DNA from: Scandinavium manionii
Lineage (GTDB): Bacteria; Pseudomonadota; Gammaproteobacteria; Enterobacterales; Enterobacteriaceae
Assembly (NCBI RefSeq): GCF_024764775.1
Contig: NZ_JALIGC010000039.1
Span: forward strand, 62,001 to 126,000
Direction: 5' to 3'
DNA length: 64,000 nt
Made by a program: the position numbers and the translations under genes. Shown piece by piece: positions 1 through 9,575 of the stretch (within the stretch, counting starts at the first letter, position 1; each line of letters starts with the position of its first letter). The notes under the pieces were generated by a model. The model was given only the letters and a program-made list of their open reading frames with translations. It was not told where the DNA came from and did no database searches.

Positions 1-938
1 TGCAGAGCGTGAGACAGCCCGTTCAGGCCGTTGTCAGACCAGGCGAGAACCGCTTCCGGCGTCTGGAAACTGGCGTCAGGTTGTAATGCCCAGCCAAACC
101 CGTGTGGATTAATGCCCAGTAACACCCGCGTTTGCTGGAAAGCATCGACTTCCGTACGGGCGGTAAAATTGCCGCTGTAGACCAGATGCAAGCCCCAGGC
201 TTCGCCTTGCATTTCGGTGGTTTCCGGGCGCACCAGGCCGATAAACGGTTGCTGATGCGTACTGCTAGCCCCGCGCTTGCTGTCGAGCACGGTGATGCCT
301 GGATTCAGGATCTGACGGTGCAGCTGGCGCTCGCGGGCCCATGCGCCGGGGAACTGGATTTGCTCAAAGTCGCTGTCCGGGAAATCCACCGAGCAGCTCA
401 ACGCGCGCAGCAAACGCAGCGGCGTTTTTCCGCCGTTGGTGATGCGGGCGCTTCGCGTAATGACGGGGAGGTCGCGGAAAACGGTATAGCTCAGTTCTAC
501 CTGTAAATGTGTAAGGGGGTCTTCCAGTGTGACCCGCAGGGTTTCGGCGGCGTGTGGTGTCTCGACCCAGGTAGCGGGCAAACCGTCCAGTGGTGGTTTG
601 CCGGCCACGATGTGATGCGAAATGTAATGCAGGTTGCTCACCTGGCTACCGTCTTCGTAACGGACTTCAAATGCCGGTTCGCGGTAATCCCCGGCACCGT
701 GACCCGGATACTCCTGCAACACGGTGTCCAGAGAAAAGGTACGATCAGGCCAGCCTGCAGGCGTCGGGGAAAACGACGAGCGATCCAATTTTGGGTAATC
801 ATCCGCCTGGCTGAAGGTGGAAATGTGTTTTCCCCAATAGCTATGAATCAAATAGCGGCCATGTGCGAGGCTTAGCACATAACTCACCTGCTGATTGTGC
901 AAATGGAAAAACTGTTTTTCTGCGTTCCAGGTAATCAT
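1..938 (-). CDS. Alpha-galactosidase, glycoside hydrolase family 36 (N-terminal part)
   Basis: The frame opens at ATG 938 and runs without a stop off the left edge, giving the first 312 residues. It starts MITWNAEKQFFHLHNQQVSY and continues with the beta-sandwich N-terminal domain typical of GH36 alpha-galactosidases, including a PEYxG-like stretch (LQEYPGHGAGDYREPAFEVRY) and a FPGAWARERQLHRQ segment. The catalytic TIM barrel would lie beyond the window. Family knowledge: these cytoplasmic enzymes release galactose from melibiose or raffinose-type sugars. Its ATG overlaps the stop of the upstream symporter (ATGA), so the two are translationally coupled. This matches a transporter-hydrolase operon of the RafAB kind. 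The exact substrate is inferred. Confidence 0.85.
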   Translation of the reverse strand, partial: MITWNAEKQFFHLHNQQVSYVLSLAHGRYLIHSYWGKHISTFSQADDYPKLDRSSFSPTPAGWPDRTFSLDTVLQEYPGHGAGDYREPAFEVRYEDGSQVSNLHYISHHIVAGKPPLDGLPATWVETPHAAETLRVTLEDPLTHLQVELSYTVFRDLPVITRSARITNGGKTPLRLLRALSCSVDFPDSDFEQIQFPGAWARERQLHRQILNPGITVLDSKRGASSTHQQPFIGLVRPETTEMQGEAWGLHLVYSGNFTARTEVDAFQQTRVLLGINPHGFGWALQPDASFQTPEAVLAWSDNGLNGLSHAL

Positions 939-2326
939 GCTTTCACCTCGGCGGACTGGGTGGCTTTACGTTGATGAATATCGCTCAGGATTTCATAGAA
1001 TCGTTTCTCGGTAATTTCATAGCGAGCCAGCGGGATCAGGCTTATCAGGGTTAACACGCCAGGGACCATCGTAAATAACAGGCCAATCCACATCGCGGTT
1101 TCGGTGGCCTGGACCTGATGCGGGATATAACCCGCCCATGACAACATAAAGCCGCCAATTGCGCCGCCCAGCGCCCCGGATAATTTGGTTTTGAAGATAT
1201 TCAGGGAGAAAACCATGCCTTCAGAACGGTTACCACTGCGCCATTCCCCATATTCCACACAGTCTGCTACCATTGAATACAGTGATATTTGACCAATACC
1301 GCCGCAGAAGGGGGCTAAGGCGCCGACAATAAATATCATGGTGATATTGGACTGAAAGAAAAATAGCAGCATACAGGCGAAGGCCATCACCGCACTGCTA
1401 TAAAGCGCAGTATTCTTTTTGCCTATTTTTGCCGAGATAAACGGCGATGCCACGGCACCCAGGACTTGTGCGATCATCGAAACCGTTAAGAAAACACCTA
1501 ACATCATTTCGACATTTAAATTATAAATAAAGAAGTAAAGCTGAAATGTTCCGCGAATAACGCCGATCATTTCTAACAGGAACATGCCAACCAGCAGCAG
1601 TCTTAACGGACGATGCTGTTTTAATAAGGTCCAGAACCCTTTAAAGCTCTGGCGCTCTTTTCGTGGCACAGTATGTTTTTCTTTGACGCCGAAAAAGGTG
1701 ATGAGCATACAAATAAGAAATACAACGCTATAAATTAACGCCACACCCCACCAGCTTCCGACATATTTCACCAGCCACAATGTCGATGCACTTACAGAAA
1801 GAAAACCGAAGGTCGCAATCGTGCGTGGAATAGTAATGACTTTGGTGCGCTCGGTCGGGTTTTGCGTTATAGCGGCGGACAGTGACCAATAGGGAATGTC
1901 GATAATTGCAAAGCAAACACTCCATAAAATATATGTCGAGTAGGCATAAACCAGCTTGCCCGCCTCAGAGAAATCGGGGCTCAAAAAACAGGCGACGGTA
2001 GTCAGTGACACCAAAATACTGCCGGTGAGGATCCATGGCCTGAATTTGCCCATTTTTGTGTGGGTATTATCGACCAGGATCCCTAGCGCCACATCTGTTG
2101 CGCCGTCGACAAGACGCGCGATTAAAAACAGTAATCCCACCGCTGCGGCTTTGATACCGAAGCTGTCGGTATAGTAAAGCATCAGGTAAATAGCAATAAA
2201 GGCGTACATCACATTGGCACCAAAACTCCCGATGCCATAGGAAATAGCCGTCGTCCAGGAGACTCTGTCTTGTGCATATTTTTCAATTTCTGATGGCGTT
2301 TCTTCACGTATTTGAGCTAGTTCCAT
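935..2326 (-). CDS. GPH-family sugar:cation symporter (MelB/RafB-like)
   Basis: A 463-residue membrane protein with about twelve hydrophobic segments. It has the GPH-family (glycoside-pentoside-hexuronide) layout: an early YGIGSFGANVMYAFIAIYLM helix and the conserved cytoplasmic loop DGATDVALGILVDNTHTKMGKFRPW, in which the Asp pair and the GKFRPW motif bind cation and sugar in MelB. It should import a galactoside together with Na+ or H+ for the coupled GH36 enzyme. The frame can open at GTG 2335, but GGAG touches that codon. ATG 2326 has GGAG eight bases upstream and is preferred. The substrate is inferred from the neighbour. Confidence 0.85.
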   Translation of the reverse strand: MELAQIREETPSEIEKYAQDRVSWTTAISYGIGSFGANVMYAFIAIYLMLYYTDSFGIKAAAVGLLFLIARLVDGATDVALGILVDNTHTKMGKFRPWILTGSILVSLTTVACFLSPDFSEAGKLVYAYSTYILWSVCFAIIDIPYWSLSAAITQNPTERTKVITIPRTIATFGFLSVSASTLWLVKYVGSWWGVALIYSVVFLICMLITFFGVKEKHTVPRKERQSFKGFWTLLKQHRPLRLLLVGMFLLEMIGVIRGTFQLYFFIYNLNVEMMLGVFLTVSMIAQVLGAVASPFISAKIGKKNTALYSSAVMAFACMLLFFFQSNITMIFIVGALAPFCGGIGQISLYSMVADCVEYGEWRSGNRSEGMVFSLNIFKTKLSGALGGAIGGFMLSWAGYIPHQVQATETAMWIGLLFTMVPGVLTLISLIPLARYEITEKRFYEILSDIHQRKATQSAEVKA

Positions 2327-2500
2327 TCTGGACACTCCGGAGGTAAGGAACGTTAAACTGCCCGTAAGGGTTAATTAAATTTGATTCAAACGATTGGGGA
2401 ATTGAACGCTGGGGATTGTAGGGGGTAAAACACAAAGGGACCTTGCGCGAGATTTTATAATTCAGTAAACAGAGATTACTAATCGGCTCATTGAAATCTC

Positions 2501-2525
2501 ATGGGCTCATAATAAATGAGCCCAT
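2501..2525. terminator. Perfect inverted repeat between the ROK regulator and the symporter
   Basis: ATGGGCTCAT and ATGAGCCCAT form a perfect 10-bp stem around a five-base AATAA loop. It lies 44 bases beyond the stop of the ROK gene and about 175 bases before the symporter start. A run of T is lacking on either strand, so it is either a weak terminator of the regulator gene or an operator of the symporter operon. Confidence 0.4.
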
Positions 2526-2568
2526 CATTCTCCCACATAATAATTCGGGAATAGCGCCCTGAATCGCA

Positions 2569-3768
2569 TCACCCTTCCTTTTCAAGTGCGGCTTCGGCAT
2601 ATAAATACCCGATACCCATCACCTGTTGGGCACGGGTCAATTGACCAAAATTAATTTGCGTGGCGTTACGCTTGAGGCCATCGCTATGATCAAAAGGATT
2701 AAAACCGCTGCGAACTTTGATGGCATCCAGCCAGCTTTCACCGAATCCGCAGCTACGGCCATAAAACCAAATCTGATTGATATTGAGGATATTGAGAAAG
2801 TTATACAGGCTCAGCCCGATGGCGTTGGCGGATTCCTCGACCCAATGGACAACTCGTTCATCGCCGCTGTGCCAGGCGCCGATCAGCTGCGCCGAACTCA
2901 GCGTGTCCGGGTCCTGCGGCTGGGCAGAGGGCGTTGATTTTAGCCAGATTCGCGCCTGTTTTTTAAGCGCTGAAAGCGAGGCTGCGGTTTCAAGACAGCC
3001 ATAACGTCCGCAGTCGCAAAGCGGACCGTCAGGGTTGACGATAGTATGGCCAATTTGTCCGCTGCCGTATAAATTCCCGCGATAGATTTGCCGGTTTATC
3101 ACGAACGATGAGCCGATGCCGTAATCGACGTTAATCACGCAAAAATCTTCCCGGTTAGCCAGGTTTTGCCATTTTTCCGCCAATGCCAGCATCACGCAGT
3201 CATTGTCCAGCCGGACCGTTATCCCGAGCTTTTCCTCCAGCAAATATTTGATTTCGAGGTTTTCACGCCACGGTGCCTGCGGCATGGTCTGCGAAACGCC
3301 GGTTACCGGGTCGACCTGCCCGTGAATGCCGAGCGCAAGATTGATAGTTTTGCCCGGGCAGTTCCTGCTTTGGCTTTGCCAGACGGCTTCGATAGCCGCC
3401 AGTAGCGCCTGCGGGGTCGGGACGCTGATTGCCCGTCGTTCAAATTCGCCGAGCGCCGAAAGCTGCGCGTTACAGAGTTGGCTTTCGATACTGGTTGGGG
3501 TGATGTTCATGCACAAAATGTACTCGCCGTCGGGCGGAATTTGATAGCTGCCGCCGTTGAGCCCACGGCAGCTCAGGTTTTCGCTGGAATGGTTCAACCT
3601 GCCGTCGGCGACCAGTTCGTCGAGGATTTTACTGACGGCCGGAATTGACAGCCCGGTATGCTGGGCAAACTGCGATTTACTCAGCCGCTTGTGTTGCCAC
3701 ACCAGTTTCAGCAGGGTCTGCCGGTTAAGCTGGCGGACGCGCTGATTATTCAGACCTGATTCCTGCAT
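2569..3768 (-). CDS. ROK-family transcriptional regulator (NagC/Mlc/XylR type)
   Basis: 399 residues, the usual size for ROK repressors. Residues 1-70 form a winged helix-turn-helix (NRQTLLKLVWQHKRLSKSQF then HTGLSIPAVSKILDELVADG). The rest is the ROK sugar-kinase-like fold. The zinc motif is intact: GH...CDCGRYGCLE near residue 250. GAGG lies nine bases before the ATG. Family knowledge: such proteins repress sugar operons and release DNA when a sugar or a PTS partner binds. It is divergent from the DUF5107 gene and lies upstream of the symporter on the same strand, so it is the likely local regulator of both arms. Its inducer cannot be read from sequence; an alpha-galactoside or a derived monosaccharide fits the context. 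Confidence 0.87.
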   Translation of the reverse strand: MQESGLNNQRVRQLNRQTLLKLVWQHKRLSKSQFAQHTGLSIPAVSKILDELVADGRLNHSSENLSCRGLNGGSYQIPPDGEYILCMNITPTSIESQLCNAQLSALGEFERRAISVPTPQALLAAIEAVWQSQSRNCPGKTINLALGIHGQVDPVTGVSQTMPQAPWRENLEIKYLLEEKLGITVRLDNDCVMLALAEKWQNLANREDFCVINVDYGIGSSFVINRQIYRGNLYGSGQIGHTIVNPDGPLCDCGRYGCLETAASLSALKKQARIWLKSTPSAQPQDPDTLSSAQLIGAWHSGDERVVHWVEESANAIGLSLYNFLNILNINQIWFYGRSCGFGESWLDAIKVRSGFNPFDHSDGLKRNATQINFGQLTRAQQVMGIGYLYAEAALEKEG

Positions 3769-3883
3769 TTCACTAAACCTCGTTAACTGTATTGCGTGAG
3801 CATCAAGCGATTAAATCATAATCACCTACTTCAAACTGTTGCCATTCCCTCATTCACTATCATTTATTTACTGGAGAATGGTT
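3769..3883. promoter_or_regulatory. Divergent control region, ROK regulator / DUF5107 gene
   Basis: 115 bases separate the two opposed start codons. The stretch is AT-rich compared with its surroundings and must hold the promoters of both genes. I could not fix convincing -35/-10 pairs or an operator by eye. GGAG at 3873-3876 is the ribosome binding site of the rightward gene. Confidence 0.45.
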
Positions 3884-6800
3884 ATGTACGGAGTCGTCAA
3901 CGTCTGGCAGGAAACGCTCAGCCTTCCCACCTGGACTCTCGGCGCGGAAGATCCCAATCCGATGTTTCTCGAAAACAGGGTTTATCAGGGGTCGTCTGGT
4001 GCGGTTTATCCCTATGGCGTCATCGACACGCTGACCGGGCGCAAGGAAATGCGTGACTATCAGGCCATCTGGATGGAAAACGACTTCATCCGCATCCTGC
4101 TGTTGCCTGAACTGGGGGGGCGTATTCATCGCGCGTACGATAAAGTCAAAGGACGCGATTTTGTCTACTATAACGAAGTGATCAAACCGGCGCTGGTGGG
4201 CTTGTTGGGGCCATGGATTTCGGGTGGGATCGAGTTCAACTGGCCGCAGCATCATCGTCCAACTACCTTCATGCCGGTTGACGTGTCTGTTCAGCAAGGC
4301 GAACACGGCGAGCAAACCGTGTGGCTCGGAGAAGTGGAGCCGATGCGCGGCCTGCAGGTGATGGCTGGTTTCAGGCTTTACCCGGACCGTGCGCTGGTGG
4401 AAATCACTGGCAAAGTCTTTAACGGTAACGCCACGCCGCGCCATTTTCTGTGGTGGGCGAACCCGGCGGTAAAAGGCGGCGACGAGCATCAGAGTATTTT
4501 CCCGCCGGATGTGACTGCGGTATTTGACCATGGCAAACGCGCCGTTTCTGCATTTCCTATCGCAACCGGCACCTACTACAAAGTGGACTACTCGGCGGGC
4601 GTGGATATTTCGCGCTATAAAAACGTCCCGGTGCCGACCTCGTATATGGCGGAAAAATCGGAATTTGATTTTGTCGGTGCTTATCACCATGGCGAGCAGG
4701 GCGGTCTGCTGCATGTCGCTGATCATCACATCTCACCGGGTAAAAAACAGTGGAGCTGGGGCTACGGCGATTTCGGTCAGGCCTGGGATCGTAATCTGAC
4801 GGATCAAAACGGCCCATACATTGAGCTGATGACGGGCGTGTTCACCGACAACCAGCCAGATTTCACCTGGCTTGCCCCCTATGAAGAAAAAGTATTCGTG
4901 CAGCACTTCCTGCCTTATAGCGGGTTAGGTCGCGTGCATAACGCCAGTGCGACGCTCGCCATTAAACTGGAACGTGAAAATTCACAGCTACAGCTTGGCG
5001 TCTACGCGGTGGCTCCGCTGAACCAGGTGAACGTGGTGTTGAGCGCTGACGGGGCGCCGCTGTGGGAAACGCTAATTTGCCTTGAGCCGGGTCAAAACTG
5101 GCAGCAAATGCTGCCTGATTTTGGGCCGCAGCGTCTGACGCTAACGGTCAGCGATGCGGCAGGTCACACCTTGCTGGCTTACGACGAGCATATTGCCGGG
5201 GAAACGCCGCTGCCGGAGGCCGCCACGGCGCCGCTGATGCCGGAAAAATTGACCAGCCCGGACGCACTTTACTTTATCGGTCAGCATCTGGAACAGTACA
5301 ACCACGCCAGCCGGCATGCGGCGGATTACTATCGCCGGGCGCTGGAGATTGACCCGCAGGATTATCGGAATAACGTCGCGCTGGGAACCTTGCTGCTCAA
5401 CGCCGCAGACTGGCAGGGCGCACAATGCTGTGCGCAAGCCGCGCTGGCGCGAGCGCATCAGCTAAACAAAAACCCGCGTGACGGTGAAGCCAGCATGCTG
5501 CTTGCGAGCGCACTTGAGCGCCAGGGAGAGGACTCGCAGGCCTGGGATCACTACTACAAAGCCAGTTGGAGCGGCAACTGTCGCGATGGCGCGTTCTGGG
5601 GGCTGGCGCGTCTGGCGATGAAAAAGGGCGATAGCGCCGATGCGTTAGCCAAGGTCGAGCAGAGCCTGCTGTTTAACGGCTGCAATAATCTGGCGATGGG
5701 CCTGAAAGCGCTGGCGCTGGCTAAGTGTGGTCGCAACGACGAGGCGCTGTCGTGGATAGACACTCAGCTGGTTTCGCATCCATTGAGCTATCCGCTGCAC
5801 TACGCGCGCTGGGCGATTCGTCAGGATGACGACTCCCGCGACAGGCTGCGTCAGGTTACCGGGCTGCGCGGCATCAATGCCAGTTACCTCGCGGGCTGGT
5901 TGCTGTCGCTGGGGCAAAAAGATGACGCCCGCAAACTGCTGGAGGTTCTCGACAGCCAGGAAACCCTGCCGATGCTGTGGCGCGCCGCGCTGAATGCAGA
6001 CCGTCAGTCCTTCCTGCAACAGGCACGCGACTGCTTTGCCCGTCGGGTGCGTTTCCCGAATACTCTCGATGAAATTCAGCTGCTTCAACAGCTAACCGAC
6101 GACGCCTTTGCCAGCTATCTACTGGGCTGCTTCTGGTACAGCAAACGTCGATATGACGAGGCCATCGCCTGCTGGCAGCAAACCGTGCGTCAGGAGCCCG
6201 AGTTTGCCCCAGCCCATCGTCTGCTCGGGATTTATCACTGGAACAAATGTCAGGATGCGGCAACGGCGCAGCGCTATCTGGGGCGCGCGGTAGAGCTGGA
6301 GCCGGATAACGCCCGTTTTCTGTTTGAACTCGATTGCCTGGCCAAACTCAATGCGGCGTCGGTGGAGGCAAGACTGGCACGGCTTGAATCTGGTCAGCAT
6401 GTGGTGTTCAAACGAGACGATCTGACTGCCGAACTGCTGAGCGTGTGGCATGCAAGTGGACGCTGGTCAAAGGCGGCGGACGTTCTACGCGAGCGGGTGT
6501 TCCATCCCTGGGAGGGCGGCGAGGGCAAAATCACCGGCCAGTATCTGCTCAACCAGATGCACCGGGCTTTGGCGGCACTGCAAAACGCTGAACCTGCGAA
6601 AGCCGTGGCGTTGCTGCAACAGGCGCTCCGTTATCCGCACAACCTTGGGGAAGGGCGTCTGCCCAGTCAGACCGATAACGACATCTGGTATCTGCTGGGC
6701 GTGTGTGCCGCGATGCAGGACGACAGCGTGGAGGCACAGCGCTGCTTCAGCCAGTCTACGTTGGGTGAATCACAATTGGATGCCGGTCGATACTACAACG

Positions 6801-7150
6801 ATCAGCCGGTGGATTATCTGTTCTGGCAAGGGATGGCGTGGCGTGCGCTTGGGAATGAATCGCGAGCGTTAGCACTTTTCCAGCGTTTCCACGATGGGCT
6901 CGCCGCGCAGCGTACCGTTATCCCTGAAGCCGATTTCTTCGCCGTTTCACTTCCTGATTTACTGGCCCTGGACGATAACCCGCAGAAGCGCCACCAACAG
7001 CACTGTCTGTTTATTGATGCCCTCGGCCATCTCGGCAAAGGCCAGACGGAGCAAGGCAATCAGGCACTGGATGCCTTGCTGAAGCTCAATCCGGCGCATG
7101 ACAAAGCGCACCTGATTCGCCATGCCCTCACCGCAGGCATTCTGAAGTAA
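3884..7150 (+). CDS. Large DUF5107 and tetratricopeptide-repeat protein
   Basis: 1088 residues from ATG 3884, which has GGAG seven bases upstream. In-frame ATGs at 3839 and 3878 lack such spacing. Residues 1 to about 350 form a DUF5107 domain of the galactose-mutarotase-like beta-sandwich superfamily; visible signatures are ELGGRIHRAYDK, GGIEFNWPQHHRPTT and HFLWWANPAV. Residues from about 470 to the end are repeated helical hairpins of TPR type (for example HAADYYRRALEIDPQDYRNN and QRYLGRAVELEPDNARFLFE). There is no signal peptide or membrane segment, so it should be cytoplasmic. The fold suggests carbohydrate binding or carbohydrate-active enzyme chemistry, but I know of no reaction I can assign. 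It leads a rightward gene set with a sugar porter and an epimerase-like protein, which supports a sugar role. Confidence 0.85.
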   Translation: MYGVVNVWQETLSLPTWTLGAEDPNPMFLENRVYQGSSGAVYPYGVIDTLTGRKEMRDYQAIWMENDFIRILLLPELGGRIHRAYDKVKGRDFVYYNEVIKPALVGLLGPWISGGIEFNWPQHHRPTTFMPVDVSVQQGEHGEQTVWLGEVEPMRGLQVMAGFRLYPDRALVEITGKVFNGNATPRHFLWWANPAVKGGDEHQSIFPPDVTAVFDHGKRAVSAFPIATGTYYKVDYSAGVDISRYKNVPVPTSYMAEKSEFDFVGAYHHGEQGGLLHVADHHISPGKKQWSWGYGDFGQAWDRNLTDQNGPYIELMTGVFTDNQPDFTWLAPYEEKVFVQHFLPYSGLGRVHNASATLAIKLERENSQLQLGVYAVAPLNQVNVVLSADGAPLWETLICLEPGQNWQQMLPDFGPQRLTLTVSDAAGHTLLAYDEHIAGETPLPEAATAPLMPEKLTSPDALYFIGQHLEQYNHASRHAADYYRRALEIDPQDYRNNVALGTLLLNAADWQGAQCCAQAALARAHQLNKNPRDGEASMLLASALERQGEDSQAWDHYYKASWSGNCRDGAFWGLARLAMKKGDSADALAKVEQSLLFNGCNNLAMGLKALALAKCGRNDEALSWIDTQLVSHPLSYPLHYARWAIRQDDDSRDRLRQVTGLRGINASYLAGWLLSLGQKDDARKLLEVLDSQETLPMLWRAALNADRQSFLQQARDCFARRVRFPNTLDEIQLLQQLTDDAFASYLLGCFWYSKRRYDEAIACWQQTVRQEPEFAPAHRLLGIYHWNKCQDAATAQRYLGRAVELEPDNARFLFELDCLAKLNAASVEARLARLESGQHVVFKRDDLTAELLSVWHASGRWSKAADVLRERVFHPWEGGEGKITGQYLLNQMHRALAALQNAEPAKAVALLQQALRYPHNLGEGRLPSQTDNDIWYLLGVCAAMQDDSVEAQRCFSQSTLGESQLDAGRYYNDQPVDYLFWQGMAWRALGNESRALALFQRFHDGLAAQRTVIPEADFFAVSLPDLLALDDNPQKRHQQHCLFIDALGHLGKGQTEQGNQALDALLKLNPAHDKAHLIRHALTAGILK

Positions 7151-7155
7151 CCCTT

Positions 7156-7181
7156 TTGCCCGGTGCGAAAACTGCCGGGCA
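7156..7181. repeat. REP-like hairpin downstream of the DUF5107 gene
   Basis: TGCCCGG and CCGGGCA form an inverted repeat in the 67-base gap before the MFS gene. It looks like a short REP half. It could stabilise the upstream message or lower read-through into the transporter gene. Confidence 0.4.
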
Positions 7182-7217
7182 TCTCTCACCCTCTGTGCTC
7201 TGAACGAGGACATCAAC

Positions 7218-8651
7218 ATGCAAAACTCAGCAGTAAAAATGGGTTACGTCTGGACTATTTGTCTGGTGGCGGCCTGCGGTGGTCTGCTGTTTGGCTACGA
7301 CTGGGTTGTGATTGGCGGCGCAAAGCCCTTCTATGAAGCGTATTTCAATATCACCGATCCGGCGCAGTCGGGCTGGGCGATGAGCTCTGCGCTGGTCGGC
7401 TGTATTGTCGGTGCGCTGGTGTCCGGCTGGTGTGCGGATAAATTCGGCCGCCGCCTACCGCTGATTGCCTCCGCCATTCTGTTCAGCGCCTCGGCCTGGG
7501 GCACGGCGATGGCGGGCAGTTTCGATATGTTTGTGGTGTATCGCATTGTCGGTGGGGTCGGGATTGGCCTGGCCTCAGCGTTGAGTCCTTTATATATCGC
7601 GGAAGTCAGCCCGGCGGAAAAACGTGGACGGTTTGTGGCCATCAACCAGCTGACTATCGTGATTGGCGTGCTGGCGGCACAGCTGATCAATCTGCTGATT
7701 GCTGAACCGGTGTTGGCGGGGGCGAGCCAGCAAGCACTGCTCGATAGCTGGAACGGGCAAACGGGCTGGCGCTGGATGTTCGGTGCAGAGCTGGTTCCGG
7801 CGCTGGCGTTCCTGCTGCTGCTGTTCGTGGTGCCGGAATCGCCGCGCTGGCTGATGAAGGCGGGAAAAGAGGCCCGCGCCCGTCTGACGCTGGAGCGTAT
7901 CGGCTCCCCGGCGTACGCCACGCAAACCCTGAATGACATCGCGCATACGCTGGCGAAAGACACGCAGCGAGTGTCGTTTGCCATGCTGTTACAGCCCAAC
8001 ATCCGTCCGGTGGTGATCATGGGAATGGTGCTGGCGGTATTCCAGCAGTGGTGCGGGATCAATGTCATCTTTAACTATGCGCAGGAGATTTTTGCCTCAG
8101 CCGGGTTTGATATCAACGGAACCCTGAAATCAATTGTGGCGACAGGGATAATCAACCTGATTTTCACGCTTGCCGCGCTACCGCTGGTCGACAAAATCGG
8201 CCGTCGCAAGTTGATGCAATTGGGGGCCTGTGGACTGACGGTTATCTACATGCTGATCGCCGGAGCCTACGCGCTGGGCATCATGGGTTGGCCGGTGTTG
8301 CTGCTGGTGCTGGCGGCGATTGCCATTTATGCCCTGACGCTGGCCCCGGTGACCTGGGTACTGTTATCAGAGATTTTCCCCAACCGCGTGCGTGGGCTGG
8401 CGATGTCGCTCGGTACGCTGGCGCTGTGGATTGCCTGTTTCCTGCTGACCTACACTTTCCCGCTGCTCAATGCCAGCCTGGGAGCGTCCGGCAGTTTCTT
8501 GCTGTATGGCATTATCTGCGCCATAGGTTGGATCTACATTCAACGCACCGTGCCTGAAACCAAAGGGGTCACGCTTGAAGCGTTGGAAGAGCAGCTTACC
8601 GGGCGACCTGACCCGACGTCAGCGGCAAAAGTGGGGAGGGCAAACGGATGA
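7218..8651 (+). CDS. Sugar-porter MFS transporter (XylE/AraE/GalP class)
   Basis: 477 residues with twelve predicted membrane helices. Sugar-porter signatures are present in both halves: ADKFGRRLP after helix 2, VPESPRWLMKAGKEARAR at the end of the first half, DKIGRRK after helix 8 and PETKG near the C terminus. In this family these proteins carry hexoses or pentoses with protons. GAGGA precedes the ATG. It follows the DUF5107 gene by 67 bases and overlaps the next gene by four bases (ATGA), so it is part of the same rightward operon. The sugar is unknown. The locus as a whole has two different sugar transporters, this one and the GPH symporter on the other strand, which suggests two substrates or a disaccharide plus its product. 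Confidence 0.87.
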   Translation: MQNSAVKMGYVWTICLVAACGGLLFGYDWVVIGGAKPFYEAYFNITDPAQSGWAMSSALVGCIVGALVSGWCADKFGRRLPLIASAILFSASAWGTAMAGSFDMFVVYRIVGGVGIGLASALSPLYIAEVSPAEKRGRFVAINQLTIVIGVLAAQLINLLIAEPVLAGASQQALLDSWNGQTGWRWMFGAELVPALAFLLLLFVVPESPRWLMKAGKEARARLTLERIGSPAYATQTLNDIAHTLAKDTQRVSFAMLLQPNIRPVVIMGMVLAVFQQWCGINVIFNYAQEIFASAGFDINGTLKSIVATGIINLIFTLAALPLVDKIGRRKLMQLGACGLTVIYMLIAGAYALGIMGWPVLLLVLAAIAIYALTLAPVTWVLLSEIFPNRVRGLAMSLGTLALWIACFLLTYTFPLLNASLGASGSFLLYGIICAIGWIYIQRTVPETKGVTLEALEEQLTGRPDPTSAAKVGRANG

Positions 8652-9505
8652 CGGAAAAGCTGTGGCTGGAAAACGCGCATTTGCGGATGAGTGTCTCTCC
8701 TCAGGGCGGGTGCGTGTTGAGCCTGGATTCGCTGGACCATCAGCAGCCAGTGCTGCGCGCCGGGAAGGGGACATCGCCTGGAGACTGTGGATTGTTTCCG
8801 ATGCTGCCGCTGGCGAACAGGGTCGAGGGAAACCGCTTTACGCTCCATGGACATGGCATTCAACTGCCCGAAAGCCTGGCGGATGCGCAGTTTTTCCTCC
8901 ATGGTGACGGCTGGCTGGCGCCCTGGCAGATAGCTGAACAGAGTCGTGAGCACTGTATTTTACACCTGCGTCAGCGTCATGCCTGCGGTTTTGATTATCA
9001 GGCCGAACTGGTTTATCGGTTGCAGGGCAACGCGTTAGAGATTGAACTCACGCTGACGCACTTGGGTGAACATCCCATGCTCTATGGTGGCGGCGTACAT
9101 CCGTTTTTCCACTTCACGCCGCAGAGCCGGATCCAGTTTGCCGCCAGCGGCTACTGGCCTGAAGGGCCCTCGCATTTGCCTCTCTCATGGACCGACGACC
9201 TGCCCGCCGCTGCGGATTTCAGCGAAGCGCAATACGGAGCACCGGACTGGCTGAACGTCTGCTATTCCGGCTGGAATGGCAGGGCGACGATATTGCATGA
9301 GCAGATGACCGTCACGCTTCGTGCCCCGACAAACTGGCTGATGCTGTTCAGGATGCCTGATGAACCGTTTGTGTGTCTGGAGCCACAGTCGCATCCGGTC
9401 AATGCGCATCGAATGCCGGGGCAGCCCGGTGTCGTGCTGTTAATGCCCAAAGAAACATGGCGATTTTCTACGAGCATCCTCGTAAATGAGTCCGATGGAT
9501 GTTAG
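8648..9505 (+). CDS. Aldose 1-epimerase family protein
   Basis: 285 residues of the galactose-mutarotase-like fold. The family signature LPLANRVEGNRFTLHGHG is present at about residues 55-72, and GGGVHPFFHF supplies the expected central histidine. Members interconvert alpha and beta anomers of free sugars in the cytoplasm. The start ATG overlaps the transporter stop, so translation is coupled and the protein most likely acts on the imported sugar or on a product of the DUF5107 protein. The exact sugar is not readable. Its end is followed after 70 bases by hcaT, which has its own strong ribosome site. Confidence 0.82.
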   Translation: MTEKLWLENAHLRMSVSPQGGCVLSLDSLDHQQPVLRAGKGTSPGDCGLFPMLPLANRVEGNRFTLHGHGIQLPESLADAQFFLHGDGWLAPWQIAEQSREHCILHLRQRHACGFDYQAELVYRLQGNALEIELTLTHLGEHPMLYGGGVHPFFHFTPQSRIQFAASGYWPEGPSHLPLSWTDDLPAAADFSEAQYGAPDWLNVCYSGWNGRATILHEQMTVTLRAPTNWLMLFRMPDEPFVCLEPQSHPVNAHRMPGQPGVVLLMPKETWRFSTSILVNESDGC

Positions 9506-9575
9506 GAAACTGTTAACCCTACTTGCCAGCCGTTGCGTTTGCCGCCAGACTAGCGCCACCATTTGGGAGGGAATC

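Noticed and set aside
3860..4729. 289-codon frame antisense to the DUF5107 gene
   Set aside because: Low-complexity His/Arg-rich translation typical of an antisense shadow of a GC-rich gene.
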